Source: a virus
IMG/VR virus record: IMGVR_UViG_3300008952_000067
Location: 1 to 53,158 of that record
Strand: one strand, 5' to 3'
Length of the DNA stretch: 53,158 bases
Shown piece after piece: positions 1 through 10,200 of this stretch (the stretch's first letter is position 1; each line of letters opens with the position of its first letter). The position numbers and the translations under genes are program-made. The notes below the pieces were generated by a model, which saw nothing but the letters and a program-made list of their open reading frames with translations, made no database searches and had not been told where the DNA came from.

Positions 1-51
1 TTACGTAACACTATAAGGATAAATAGGTTGCTACCGCTATTTTCCGTCCAA

Positions 52-321
52 TTATAACAACCAACTGACACCGGTAACAGCGTGGAATTTCTCAGCTGCT
101 TTTCTTTTAGAGTCTAGGCGGGATGCCACGGTAGAAATTGTTGCCTTAGAATTATTAAGCTCTTCATATAAAGCTCGCGAGGCATGTAGGACACCTTGTG
201 TAGCCTGAATACGCTCGGCGGTACCCTTAAGAACCACATTCGACTTCTCACCTAAAATATAGGCCGCGGCGGCCGCGTGGAAGGTCTTAAATGTAGCAAC
301 TTCTTTCTTTACATTATCCAT
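52..321 (-). CDS. Hypothetical small protein (89 aa)
   Basis: I do not recognise a function. The 89-residue product has no membrane segment or signal peptide. Its centre looks helical and Ala-rich (AAAAAYILGEK, then ALYEELNNSKATIS), and it ends in an aromatic VSWLL. The ATG is preceded by an AGAGGTGAT ribosome-binding site and by ATAATTAAATAG, a variant of an AT-rich motif seen upstream of other genes here. It lies 29 bases after the stop of the preceding 102-residue gene, in the same operon direction as the baseplate gene. From memory, small proteins of this kind occur near gp26-like genes in marine T4-like viruses, which would suggest a tail or baseplate assembly role, but this is a guess. 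Confidence 0.6.
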   Translation of the reverse strand: MDNVKKEVATFKTFHAAAAAYILGEKSNVVLKGTAERIQATQGVLHASRALYEELNNSKATISTVASRLDSKRKAAEKFHAVTGVSWLL

Positions 322-350
322 ATCATCACCTCTCTATTTAATTATGGCGC

Positions 351-659
351 TCAAGAAAAACGTCTTAATCTAGCCGGTGGTGCTGGCCGATGTTTTCCTG
401 TTAATTCTCTAGCAACTGGATCATTATGATGTGCAGCCCTAGATGGAACATCACCTTGTTTAGAGGCACGCTTAATCTCAGCGCCCATCCTCTTGATAAA
501 CCATATCCTCTGCCAAACCGGTATTCCATATGCTTCCATATAGGTGAAACCCATATAGTACATTAATAAAAAGATCTGCTCTAGATAGACCTCTTTATCA
601 TTCGGCGTCAGGCCAAAAAAACGAGGCACCCATCGGGAGCCGTACCTCCGATTGCTCAA
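351..659 (-). CDS. Small protein following gp26-like gene; possible assembly factor
   Basis: A 102-residue protein with an aromatic first half (RFFGLTPNDKEVYLEQIF, then LLMYYMGFTY and GIPVWQRIWFIKRM) and a basic, Pro/Arg-rich tail. The first half resembles short proteins that, from memory, directly follow gp26-type baseplate genes in T4-like phages. No catalytic motif is visible. Its 5' end overlaps the 3' end of the gp26-like gene by about 60 bases. The start is uncertain. TTG at 659 is the longest choice. GTG at 629 (VPRFFGL) is an alternative with a GGAGG 15 bases upstream, and neither has ideal spacing. A role in baseplate hub or tail assembly is inferred from position only. Confidence 0.6.
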   Translation of the reverse strand: MSNRRYGSRWVPRFFGLTPNDKEVYLEQIFLLMYYMGFTYMEAYGIPVWQRIWFIKRMGAEIKRASKQGDVPSRAAHHNDPVARELTGKHRPAPPARLRRFS

Positions 660-1473
660 GGCATGCCGGGCAATCCATCCAAGATTTCATATCAATCCCG
701 GGTTCATGCTTATCGATATAGCGCCGAAGCTCTAGAGAATCACGGGCAGGCATATTCCGAATAAACATCTGAATCTTTGTCTTATCAGCTATGCCCTCAA
801 TCGATTCAATTGCATACTGAAGGCGTGTTGTTACCAGGTTCTCGCCTGTCATACCAGACTTCTTCCGGCGTTCCGCCATTACCATAATATCCTGCTCATC
901 AGAACCTGTCAAGAACTTAAAGCGAACCTTCTTCTTCGTTATGGGAAGCTTAAACTCAAAGACATTAGATCCTAAAGCCACAGGATCAATCTCTAACCGC
1001 TTGATTGGAAGTGTGGTCAAATCAAATGACTGTTTAGATCGTTCACTGCAGGAAGGACAATCAACTTCTACCTTATAGTCGCCACCATAGCCCGTAATTC
1101 TTAATGCTGTCATAATGGCATTTCGATCACCTGCCAACATTTGATCTGGGTTTATTGAACGATCAGTTAAGCATGATTTTAGAAGATGCGAAATAACCGT
1201 ACCCTTCTTAATCAAGGCCTTGGAAGTTAAAATATCTTCTTCCCTTGCCGTCATTGCCTTAATGTCTACAGTCTCTCTTCCATGAAGGCCTTCTTCAACA
1301 GGATAGGTAACCCCTCTCGATGGTAAAGGTACTGTCTCTACAGGTACCTCAAATCCAAAATCATCCCGCATGACATTGCGAGTTGGCATGCCAGGTTGGA
1401 CATTAGGTCGTCCCTCACCAGGGCCCTGGGAAAATATTTCATTTTTCTCTGAGCGTGTTTTGTCTTCAGCCAC
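598..1473 (-). CDS. T4 gp26-like baseplate hub protein
   Basis: A 291-residue protein resembling the T4 gp26-type baseplate family. Early in the protein come the block VPLPSRGVTYP and then KAMTAREEDILTS; this pairing is what I recognise in the family. A zinc-binding arrangement is likely from CPSC in the middle and CPAC near the C-terminus. T4 gp26 is about 208 residues, so this version is longer. It should act in baseplate hub assembly. The start is GTG with GGGAG 7 bases upstream; no better ATG is available. It follows the tail tube gene after a terminator, so it probably has its own promoter in the 174-base gap. The family call is fairly sure; the exact role in this virus is inferred. Confidence 0.7.
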   Translation of the reverse strand: MAEDKTRSEKNEIFSQGPGEGRPNVQPGMPTRNVMRDDFGFEVPVETVPLPSRGVTYPVEEGLHGRETVDIKAMTAREEDILTSKALIKKGTVISHLLKSCLTDRSINPDQMLAGDRNAIMTALRITGYGGDYKVEVDCPSCSERSKQSFDLTTLPIKRLEIDPVALGSNVFEFKLPITKKKVRFKFLTGSDEQDIMVMAERRKKSGMTGENLVTTRLQYAIESIEGIADKTKIQMFIRNMPARDSLELRRYIDKHEPGIDMKSWMDCPACLEQSEVRLPMGASFFWPDAE

Positions 1474-1583
1474 GTTTAACTCCCTCTTTATGATATGCTA
1501 ATATAAGCACACATCGCTTATGCATACTAACTATCATACTTTCAGAATTTGTTGTAAAACATTTTTGCAGAGCTCAGAAATGA

Positions 1584-1610
1584 CAAAAGCCGCCCAAAGG
1601 GCGGCTTTTG
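1584..1610 (-). terminator. Terminator after tail tube gene
   Basis: A perfect 12-base inverted repeat (CAAAAGCCGCCC / GGGCGGCTTTTG) with a 3-base loop. It starts 37 bases beyond the tail tube stop codon. The stem ends in a run of four T on either strand, so it could work in both directions. It separates the sheath/tube genes from the baseplate gene. Confidence 0.85.
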
Positions 1611-1647
1611 AATATTAAACCGATATACTATTATGTCTTGAGTAGTA

Positions 1648-2136
1648 TTAGTACTGAAGGACGCAGTTATCGAAACGAATCGAAAGCGAAATCTCTGATG
1701 GATCCTCTGCACCATAGTCCAGGTCGCCGAAGCCGGCAGACTCAAGAAAACAGCCCTTAAGGTCCCAGAGCTCAACGACGGTACCTACAGGATCAAGCAA
1801 CTTAAGTTGACAATCACGCTTGTAGAAATCAGCATAACCAGCTCGGCCAGAGACAGACTCAAAGTGAGTCCGGACCCACTCCATCACCTGTTGTGCTCCA
1901 GAAGGTGCAATTGGATCATGTAGTGTGCAACTGATCGCGTCAAACTTGGTTTTACCGGCAATCCAACGAGTCGAATTCATGTAAGGGATTTCCATCCCTG
2001 CAGTGTTGACCGTTGGGCGAGCCGCAGTCTTCATCAGAAATGCGTCAATACCCTCTATAGCAAATACCCATCTAAACTTGCGCTTAGGCTCAAACTTATT
2101 GGGTAGCATATCAGTGACGGAAAGTGTTTCAGCCAT
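1648..2136 (-). CDS. 19: Tail tube protein (T4 gp19-like)
   Basis: A 162-residue protein, close to the 163 residues of T4 gp19. It would form the stacked hexamer rings of the inner tail tube through which DNA passes. Family-like features are the N-terminal MLPNKFEPKRKFRWVFAIEG, the central EIPYMNSTRWIAGKTKFD, and the C-terminal beta region ending EISLSIRFDNCVLQY. It follows two sheath paralogues directly, the T4 order 18-19. The ATG has a TAGGAG site 11 bases upstream. A candidate extended -10 promoter and an AT-rich motif lie within the 52-base gap, and a strong terminator follows. This fits separate high-level expression of an abundant virion protein. Confidence 0.92.
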   Translation of the reverse strand: MAETLSVTDMLPNKFEPKRKFRWVFAIEGIDAFLMKTAARPTVNTAGMEIPYMNSTRWIAGKTKFDAISCTLHDPIAPSGAQQVMEWVRTHFESVSGRAGYADFYKRDCQLKLLDPVGTVVELWDLKGCFLESAGFGDLDYGAEDPSEISLSIRFDNCVLQY

Positions 2137-2187
2137 TTTTAGTAACTCCTATTATCTTCACGATTATAATTATTCCGCTACTGCAGA

Positions 2188-2195
2188 ATTATACC
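2188..2195 (-). promoter_or_regulatory. Candidate extended -10 promoter upstream of tail tube gene
   Basis: On the minus strand, GGTATAATTCTGC contains a consensus TATAAT and overlaps the sheath stop codon, about 52 bases before the tube ATG. It shares GGTATAATTC with a second site at 22251-22259. No convincing -35 was found, so this is a sequence-only proposal. Confidence 0.35.
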
Positions 2196-5100
2196 TCCAT
2201 CCCAGCATTTGTAACAACAAAATCAAGTGAGATGAATTCGACAGTCCTGGTCGGCTGCAAGAATATCTTGCCCCTAACAGTATTATTCTCAATATCTGCC
2301 TGCGTAGTGGTTGTGGTATCAATGATCACCTTGAACTTATCAAGACCCTGTTGTGCTTGGATTCTTTGTAGGATCGGATTGACCGATGCTGAGAACCTGC
2401 CCAACGTTTCTGCCCTGTTTGGCTCAAAGAGAAGATTATTACCAACTCGACGGACCTCGCGACGAATCTCAATGAGAAGTCGTCTAACATTAACTCTATC
2501 TAGTGCGCTCTTAGCCTGTTGCAGCGTCTTCTGACCCCATACCACCACCCCAGGGGTATGTGGGAAGGCCGCCAGAGGATTCATATCAGATTCATATAGT
2601 GTATCCAGGTTCACTCTACTCAGCTTCACCTGCGTCTCGACAACACTCTTAAGTGCGCCGCGGGTAAATCCTGCGGGTGCGAACCAGGGATGAGCAACAG
2701 AATCATTTAATGAGAATGCACCAAGTACCGCAACCGATGGTGGGCATTGGACATTCGACTGTGTCGCCGGATCCGTTATAACAACATCAGGGAAGTAGGC
2801 CGCGGCAAAAGAGGAATCGATATTTCTACCAGAGAAATTCTCAACCGTCAAATTAACACCTGGCTTCTGAGTCGAATAATCTAGCATTAGCTCATTGCTA
2901 ACTGATCTTTCTTCTACGTCCATGATGTACATGGCATCAAAGCGGGACTCTACTGCATCAATTGCGTAATCAGTTACTGCCTCAACTCGGAGACCCGGGA
3001 TGGCAAGGAGCTTAATATCAACATCGGCTTTTTCAGCCATGACGTCAATAGCCTTCCTATATGCAGCAACTGTGTTACCAGATGTACCACCCTGGCCTGC
3101 AACATCTCCCATCTCCCAATTTGCAGCTTCATTTAAGAGTTGATCTTTTTCCTTTCGGAAAATGCTTGTTCCATCGAACCCACCCTGCATAAAGAATGAG
3201 AACTTAGCAAATCGCCGAATGGCAGGATCAATTAAGTCTGTTTTGGGATCAAGGAATCTGGATCCCACTGTAGCATCACCTGAGTCTAGAACATCCGCGT
3301 GGGCGGTATCTACGCTTCCATCAAAGATGTTTAATCCCTCGAGTGTCTTGATACCAGCGCTTAGTACACCATCGCGGCGGTACTCTGCGACGGCCCATTG
3401 TTTTCCATCAACCTTACCGTATACACTTGGATTCTTTGAACTCGGTGTAAGCGGATACTTGGTGACAACCTGAACTCGTTCAAGGCTGAACATATTATTA
3501 TTAAAGCGGTCTGCATCAAGTACCGAACCATAGAGGTCAGTTGCACCCTCATTGTCTCCAATCCAAGGATTAAGACTAGAAGAATGATACATCGGAAAAT
3601 ACTTACCGTAAGAAAGTATAGATGCGTTGAACTTAAGGTTCTTATTCGGCTCGTCCTGGTCATCATCTACCTGGAACATTGTACCCCAGTATAGTCCTGA
3701 GTCGGGACGTCTCTTTGCAAGGGTTCCTTGTGCGAGGTGGCGCCTCATTGGTACCGGTGGTACCTTAGCCCGACATAGGGGGGATACGCCGGCGACCTGG
3801 GGAAGACTATCATACGCTACGTTTTCAAGTAACGCTGAAACAACTCCTGCTTCGGAAGCCGCTGCAGTAGCATGTGCGTCCGTCCAGAGGTGCCAATAAC
3901 CGCGATAGCCCATAGGTAATGCTTCTGCAGCAACTGTCCCTGCATTAACCTCAGGATCCATCTCGACCCTAATATACTTAGAGCGGTTAGGGTGGATTCC
4001 ATCTATGACTAGTTTTTGAGATCCTTCTCGTTTATCAAAGTCATACCAGGCGTGTTGATCACCAATTACCCGAGCGATATATCGTTCAGAGGATGGGTTA
4101 AGATCCAGTCCAAAGAATTTCTCATAAGCTACTACATTAGTATCATCATCATCGATCGCTCGAACCAGTAAGTCAAATGTACCATACCCAGCGCTCGAAT
4201 CCATCATGACACCCTCAATTGAGAGCTTAAACTTACCGCTGCCAGCAACACCATCATCTAGTGCATGGAGGCGGAAGAGATTCTTTGGCTTTCCACCGAA
4301 GAGTTGTGATATTACCCAGGGTGAGCGTGCAGTGCGGTAGCGGTCTTCATGAGACTCATAATCAACAACATCTGCTTGGACTCCAGCCTCAAGTACCTGT
4401 GCATCGCGGTGGACGTCGGTTACACCGTGGAGTAGGAAGGCTGCTTCTAGCATATTTCTTCCGTCTGGTGCCGCTGCAGCCACCGGGCCAAGGCCCTCTG
4501 CATCAACAGTTGCATATGACTGGTACACATTATAGTGTGTGTGGACATAATGGCCTGCCTTCTCAATGCATGCTGCATCGTGATTGAAGACATTCATAAA
4601 GTAGTCAGGTGCTTGTGGATCCATGGATGCGGTCAAAATATTCGGATATTCCGGAGTAGCAGTATGACCGTTCAACAGGAGGGTAAATCGCTCTTGGGTA
4701 CCGTCTACTACGACTGAGCCGAACCGGGCGCCGGCCGGTCCAGTTGCAGCGGCAACATTAGCAAAATCATTCTGTGTAACTGTAGCCGTTGGTGTTTGAA
4801 CCGCGCGGAGGTCGGAGCCCCCTGCGGTGTCGGCTTGGGCACCAACCAGCGATGGACGTACACCTTGAGGGGCATACATGACCGCTCTAATAATTGGCCA
4901 AGCGCCGCCAAGGGGCCCAGTTACGCTAGTATCAATACCAGCATCTGCCCAAGCTCCATGTTCTGGGGTTGGATCCTCGCCGGTATCTCCACCGCCTGTG
5001 AAATCGACTGGTGTTATATTAGTCGGTACCGACCCGCCTCCGCCAGGCTCTGCGCCGGCGGCACCTGCTCTAGCTTCAGCGCTTGGGTTCTGATCTTCGG

Positions 5101-7162
5101 TAACCACCACAAATGATGTGGTATTGGCATTTTGTATGGTAACGGCCCCTGCAGTCTTTTGTACAACATGTAGACCTGCAGCACCATCATCAGTAACGGT
5201 AACATCCAAAAGCCCGATTGCCGCAGCAAGTTCCCCTGCTAGCGCGGGGCTCGTCGTTTGAGTGTGGCCATCTTCAGATGAGTCGACTGTTGCGTCATCC
5301 GTTCCGTTGATTTCAACATTACCAGGATTTAAGACCACGCGTGGGCTGACTGCCGATAAGACGGTCTCAGTTTGAGTTATTGTCAATGGATCACCACCAT
5401 CGTGGGCGACGGTTAGGGACAGGCCGATACATTGATCTAAAGCGTCTGCTAACTTTGCGGCCGGAGTAGCAAGGGCGGTGAGTGTTGCATGGTCGAGGTC
5501 GACAGTAACATCTTGTCCAGCACCGGCTGTATAGTCAGCGCCGGCGCCACCATCTTCAACAAAAGATATAGTAGCTGTTTGACTCAAGGCCCCGGTGGCA
5601 TCAACAGTTTGAATTTGTACAGAGTCTCCAGCATGCCATTCAGCCGCAGGATTATCAAATGTTATAATATCAGTTGCTGCTACCGAAGGTGCAGTACCAA
5701 TCTGGCTAGCTACGCCAGCTGAAACGGATATTGCGCTCGTTCTATCAGTTGTTAAGTTAATCACATGGGTTGTTCCAGCATGATCCTCTATTGTAATTGA
5801 TGTAGTTTCACCAACACCAGGTAGTGCGCCGACAGCGATAGTTGCCTCATCGATAGCCCAGTCCCAAGTAATAGAAGCATTACCAGCATCACCATCAGCA
5901 ACATCGTTACCGTCGATCCCGGTTGTACCTTGGGTTACCGTCAAGACGCCCGCATCACTTGTGAAGACGAGGTCTGCAGTAACTCCGGAGCGTGCTGTCG
6001 CAGTAACAATCGCTGCTGCCAGAGCTGTCTCATCAAGTTCAAGGCCTCCGCCAATATTGGTCGAACCATCAGGAGCAACCACGGTAACACCCCCACTAAT
6101 TAGCGCGCCGCCATCAGGCTCATCGTCATTATTACCAAACTCGGTAAGTGTTAGTGGAAGGGTTCCGTCACCAGGATCGGCACCGACCTCGATACCGATA
6201 GCTGGGACAGCAGTAACAGAATCTAATATACACGTTCTAAGCTCTGCAGCAATACCTGCCGGAGTACCAGACACAGTATTAACTTGGCCAGGAGTAGATG
6301 CATCAGCCATAGCAGAGGTTCCTACACCAGACTCAAACTTAGCCAGGAACTTGTCGCCGCCCTGGTCAGTTAACTCAATATATGTACCTTCAAGAGCAGC
6401 AACATCAGCAATCGTAAGAGTTGCTACCCCGCGGTTTCCAACAGAAACCATGGTATTACTAGCGTCTTCATAAGCAGCTAAATCATTTGCTCCTGCAACA
6501 TTGCCGTGAGTCGTCCTATCATCAGGCCCTTCATGGAGCCATAAATAGTGATCAAGGCCTGCAGAGTCTGTTAATTTAACCCCTTCACCGGTGCCGGCAG
6601 CAAAATCAGCCACTGTTAATGGCGTTACAAATGTGAGTGTGGCCGTCGCGGCAACTCCACCTTCATCACCATAGGCTTCTCTCATCAAAGCGCCAAGGAA
6701 GTATGTTCGACCTGGGCACTGAGGTTGCTCAACACCTGCGCTCCAGACTACATCCCCGCCGTTAACGCCGGCATATGGGTTATTTCCAAGGATACCAGGT
6801 CCAGAGGGATCGTCCGTTGCTTGAGGAAGCGAACTACCAACTACGAAGCCGGCATTTGTAACCTCACCATCGGTACCTCTCTTCTTAGCATTACCAGCGC
6901 CTAAGACGCGGACGAAGGTACCAGCTCTGGCATTCTTCATCCACTCATTCATTGCTAGCGGGGCAAACTTCTTTCCATCGGTCCCCCCGAATTCTGCAAC
7001 GAAATCTTGGTATGTAGCTACTGTGACCGGTACAAACGCCGGGCCCTTTTGAGAAGTACCAACGACTCCGGCCGGAATCCCCTGCGGCTTTACGGCAGTG
7101 GGTCCGCTGAGGTCTATTTCTCTAGTGCTTACTCCAGCACTCTTAAATGTAAGTTCAGCCAT
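2189..7162 (-). CDS. 18: Giant tail sheath protein (gp18-like), copy with large insertion
   Basis: A 1657-residue contractile tail sheath paralogue; T4 gp18 has 659 residues. The N-terminus (REIDLSGPTA, GTSQKGPAFVPVTVATYQDF, FVRVLGAG) and C-terminus (HPWFAPAGFTRGAL, KSALDRVNVRRLLIEIRREV, PTRTVEFISLDFVV) align with the next gene upstream and carry the sheath core and the tube-facing and handshake regions. Roughly residues 164-750 are an Ala/Asp/Gly/Thr-rich insertion absent from the paralogue. It contains at least four loosely repeated modules with the pattern helix, then LTVT-DG-LTITQ. The core resumes near WPIIRAVMY (about residue 755). The ATG has GGAG 10 bases upstream. The insertion probably projects from the tail surface, an inference from its position between conserved sheath segments. 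Confidence 0.9.
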   Translation of the reverse strand: MAELTFKSAGVSTREIDLSGPTAVKPQGIPAGVVGTSQKGPAFVPVTVATYQDFVAEFGGTDGKKFAPLAMNEWMKNARAGTFVRVLGAGNAKKRGTDGEVTNAGFVVGSSLPQATDDPSGPGILGNNPYAGVNGGDVVWSAGVEQPQCPGRTYFLGALMREAYGDEGGVAATATLTFVTPLTVADFAAGTGEGVKLTDSAGLDHYLWLHEGPDDRTTHGNVAGANDLAAYEDASNTMVSVGNRGVATLTIADVAALEGTYIELTDQGGDKFLAKFESGVGTSAMADASTPGQVNTVSGTPAGIAAELRTCILDSVTAVPAIGIEVGADPGDGTLPLTLTEFGNNDDEPDGGALISGGVTVVAPDGSTNIGGGLELDETALAAAIVTATARSGVTADLVFTSDAGVLTVTQGTTGIDGNDVADGDAGNASITWDWAIDEATIAVGALPGVGETTSITIEDHAGTTHVINLTTDRTSAISVSAGVASQIGTAPSVAATDIITFDNPAAEWHAGDSVQIQTVDATGALSQTATISFVEDGGAGADYTAGAGQDVTVDLDHATLTALATPAAKLADALDQCIGLSLTVAHDGGDPLTITQTETVLSAVSPRVVLNPGNVEINGTDDATVDSSEDGHTQTTSPALAGELAAAIGLLDVTVTDDGAAGLHVVQKTAGAVTIQNANTTSFVVVTEDQNPSAEARAGAAGAEPGGGGSVPTNITPVDFTGGGDTGEDPTPEHGAWADAGIDTSVTGPLGGAWPIIRAVMYAPQGVRPSLVGAQADTAGGSDLRAVQTPTATVTQNDFANVAAATGPAGARFGSVVVDGTQERFTLLLNGHTATPEYPNILTASMDPQAPDYFMNVFNHDAACIEKAGHYVHTHYNVYQSYATVDAEGLGPVAAAAPDGRNMLEAAFLLHGVTDVHRDAQVLEAGVQADVVDYESHEDRYRTARSPWVISQLFGGKPKNLFRLHALDDGVAGSGKFKLSIEGVMMDSSAGYGTFDLLVRAIDDDDTNVVAYEKFFGLDLNPSSERYIARVIGDQHAWYDFDKREGSQKLVIDGIHPNRSKYIRVEMDPEVNAGTVAAEALPMGYRGYWHLWTDAHATAAASEAGVVSALLENVAYDSLPQVAGVSPLCRAKVPPVPMRRHLAQGTLAKRRPDSGLYWGTMFQVDDDQDEPNKNLKFNASILSYGKYFPMYHSSSLNPWIGDNEGATDLYGSVLDADRFNNNMFSLERVQVVTKYPLTPSSKNPSVYGKVDGKQWAVAEYRRDGVLSAGIKTLEGLNIFDGSVDTAHADVLDSGDATVGSRFLDPKTDLIDPAIRRFAKFSFFMQGGFDGTSIFRKEKDQLLNEAANWEMGDVAGQGGTSGNTVAAYRKAIDVMAEKADVDIKLLAIPGLRVEAVTDYAIDAVESRFDAMYIMDVEERSVSNELMLDYSTQKPGVNLTVENFSGRNIDSSFAAAYFPDVVITDPATQSNVQCPPSVAVLGAFSLNDSVAHPWFAPAGFTRGALKSVVETQVKLSRVNLDTLYESDMNPLAAFPHTPGVVVWGQKTLQQAKSALDRVNVRRLLIEIRREVRRVGNNLLFEPNRAETLGRFSASVNPILQRIQAQQGLDKFKVIIDTTTTTQADIENNTVRGKIFLQPTRTVEFISLDFVVTNAGMEV

Positions 7163-7210
7163 TGTATTTTGCTCCTACCTGTTCAAAAGCTTTTCTAATA
7201 TAGGTATTCA

Positions 7211-10200
7211 TTATTCGAACATTACCCCGCTCTTTGTGATGATAAAGTCGATTGCGATAAACTCGATTGCCCGAGTTGGTACCACAACGATTCTACCATT
7301 CAACCGATTATTGTCATAATCTTCAATCGTATTGTTCGTATCATCCATAACAACCTGGAATGACTCAACACCAGCTTGTGCCTGTACTAAAGCCAAAAGT
7401 GGCTGTACAGCGCCAATAAATCGAGCTCTTGTTTGTGGGGTGTTCGGTTCGAAAAGAATGTTATTAGCGACAGAAACAATTAGTCTCTTTACCTCTAAAA
7501 GCATTCGTCGAACATTAACTCTATCCAAAGCAGACTTCTTCATCTGCATTGTTTTTTGCCCGAAGATTACGAATCCAGCATTGGGGAAAACCGCAATTGG
7601 ATTAATACGCGAGTCATAGAGGTTATCTCTATCACCAGCGGTCAATCTAGTTGTTACATTCGAAACCATGTCAAGCGCTCCGCGATTAAAACCAGCCGGT
7701 GCAAACCATGGATAAGCTACCTTATCGTTGTATGCCAGTGATGCCAGCGCTGCAATAGAGGCCGGGACGCGTACCTTAAGGTTATTCAGTGGATCGTCGA
7801 TGTAAACATCGGGGAAGTATGTTGCGCTATAGTTATTATCGAGCGCTCTACTTTCGAAAGCCTCTGCTGTCTCCCTAACATCTGGCTTAAGAAGCGAGTG
7901 GGAAGGAGTACCAGCAAAAAGTCTTGTATTGTCCTCAGTAAAGTATGGAATATCCATCAAGTAAATTGCCTTGCTGTACGCCTTTGTGCGATCAGCAGCA
8001 TGAGATGTAACATACGCATCGCGGATACCTGGGATACAAAGAATATTGGTGTTCACAGTCATCGCGTCTGTCATCATATTTACAGCCTTACGATAAGATG
8101 CAACGATATTATTCTCTCTACCAGCGCCGGAAGTGTTATTCGGCTCTACTGGATCAGTATCAGGCTCGGTCATATCTTTTGCATGTAAGAGACCATCATC
8201 GAGGAAATCGGAGCGCGCTTTTCCATCATCATCAGATGAGCTAGCACGATCGTTCATTCTAGAGATATCGTAATCAAGAGTATTTACTCCATCATGACCA
8301 CCGTAGAAAATTGTGGTGAACTTACAATACTCGCTAAATCGATTGAACTTTATCTTGTTATTATGTACCAGCGTCGCTAGCGTCATTCTGGGTCTCACTG
8401 CTGGAGATGAATCTAAGAGAAGAGCATCTTCAATACAGTAAGTTGACGAATCAACGACACCATTTCGGATATACGCAGCCTCTAACATATGGGCACCAAC
8501 AGAGCCGGTTATTTCTGCTTCAATAGCACCGGCATCACCCTGTAGATCTCTTAATGTACCATCTGCTTCGCTAATGGGATTCGAGAAAGCGACCCGGGCG
8601 AGGGTGAACTTATTATTATTAAGATCATCAGCACCGGAACCAGTTGTGACATTGTCCAGTTTAGCAATACCCTGGAACCTTGTGTATGCAGCTACCAGTG
8701 GGTTAGCCTTTGAGCTAACGTTGGCATTTAATGCAGCATTACTCATACTACCAGTCTCAGGAGTTCTTGTGGTCTTAACACCCCAGTAAAATCTGGAGTC
8801 TGCACGCTCATTATCGCCTGGGTGACCGATGAAACTATGATCGCCACCTCCATTACGAGTTGCGTCTAGATCAGCCTCTTCACCAGCATAAACAGAACCG
8901 CGGGAACACTTAAACCTAAAAGGTAGAGGTGGAACGATCGCAGATACTAGGCCTGTTTCCGTTTGATCATCTCCGCCAGCCAAGGCAGTATCGCCAGCAG
9001 CGTTATCCGGATCATGGCCAAATAGTCTCCAGCCTGTACCGGCTCCGTTACCAGCTTCCGCGACGGCGACTGCGGCGGCATCAGCATGGAGAAGGGCGGA
9101 TGGGTTTGCATGAGCATCAGTCCCATCAGAAAGTAACTGATTCGTCTTAAGGGCAGGTACTCCGCGGAACCCGAAGGGTAACATATCCTTGGGAAGACAT
9201 GCATCACCGCTATCAACGAGATCATTCATTAAGACTCGTACAACAGAAGATCTATTGGGGTACTTACCACTGATTACCATACGACGTTCTTCATCGTCCT
9301 CAGCATCAAAATCAAATAGGACCTTATAATCACCAATTTGGCGAGCTATGTATCGGTCACTCTGAGGGTCGAGGTTACATTCAGGATAACTCTCAAGTAC
9401 TTCTTTTTGTAGGTCAGTATCGCTAAACTTACGAATCTGGACTTCAAATGTTCCATACTCATATGCCGGATCCGTTGAAGCACGGAGATTTGCAATCGAT
9501 ACTTTTAGTTTATCATTTGCCCATGCACCATCAGAGAGGGACTCAAATCGGAATAACTCATATTCAGTACCCCCGTACGGCTGCGATATGATCCAGGAAG
9601 TTGTTGGAGTTGTATATCTCGTGTCGAACCGTCCAAAAGACTGGAGGTACTCTCTCTGACCTGCAGCCTGGGTGTCACCATCACGGTCTGAGTAGTTCGC
9701 TTTATGGCCTCTAAGAAGTGCAACGGAGTGTGTTGTCTCATCAACAGAAGCCAACTCAGCCTCAACAGCATAGTCACACCAAAGAAGATGCTCATGCTCT
9801 TGGAACTTATCAGGATCTGTATTTAGAATTTTTCCGATATATGACACGTTCGACGGATCAAGGGATGCTGTCATAACTCGTAAGCCAGGCACTCCTTCAT
9901 CTCGACCATAATCAACACCGGTTGAAGATGAGAGGATCAGTTTAAACGTTCCTCGGTCGGATGTGCTAGCATCATGTGCAACAATTGTTGCATAATCATT
10001 AGGCGCAGTAGACGCCCAGGCAACAGCCGACAAATCTTGATCACCATCTGCGATCAAAAGCCTAGTGCCGGATGATACCATAATGGAGGCGCGGACTAGG
10101 TTAACCATGTTATCATCGGCGCCGTCAGAATCCATACTATCATTGTCAGTAAAGACTGGGAACCCTTCGGATTCCATAACTTTCACCTCATGGCGGGCTA

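Noticed and set aside
5961-6473. 170-residue plus-strand open frame opposite the sheath insert
   Set aside because: It mirrors low-complexity coding on the minus strand, has a Ser/Pro/Ala-rich antisense composition, and no plus-strand gene has support anywhere in the window.
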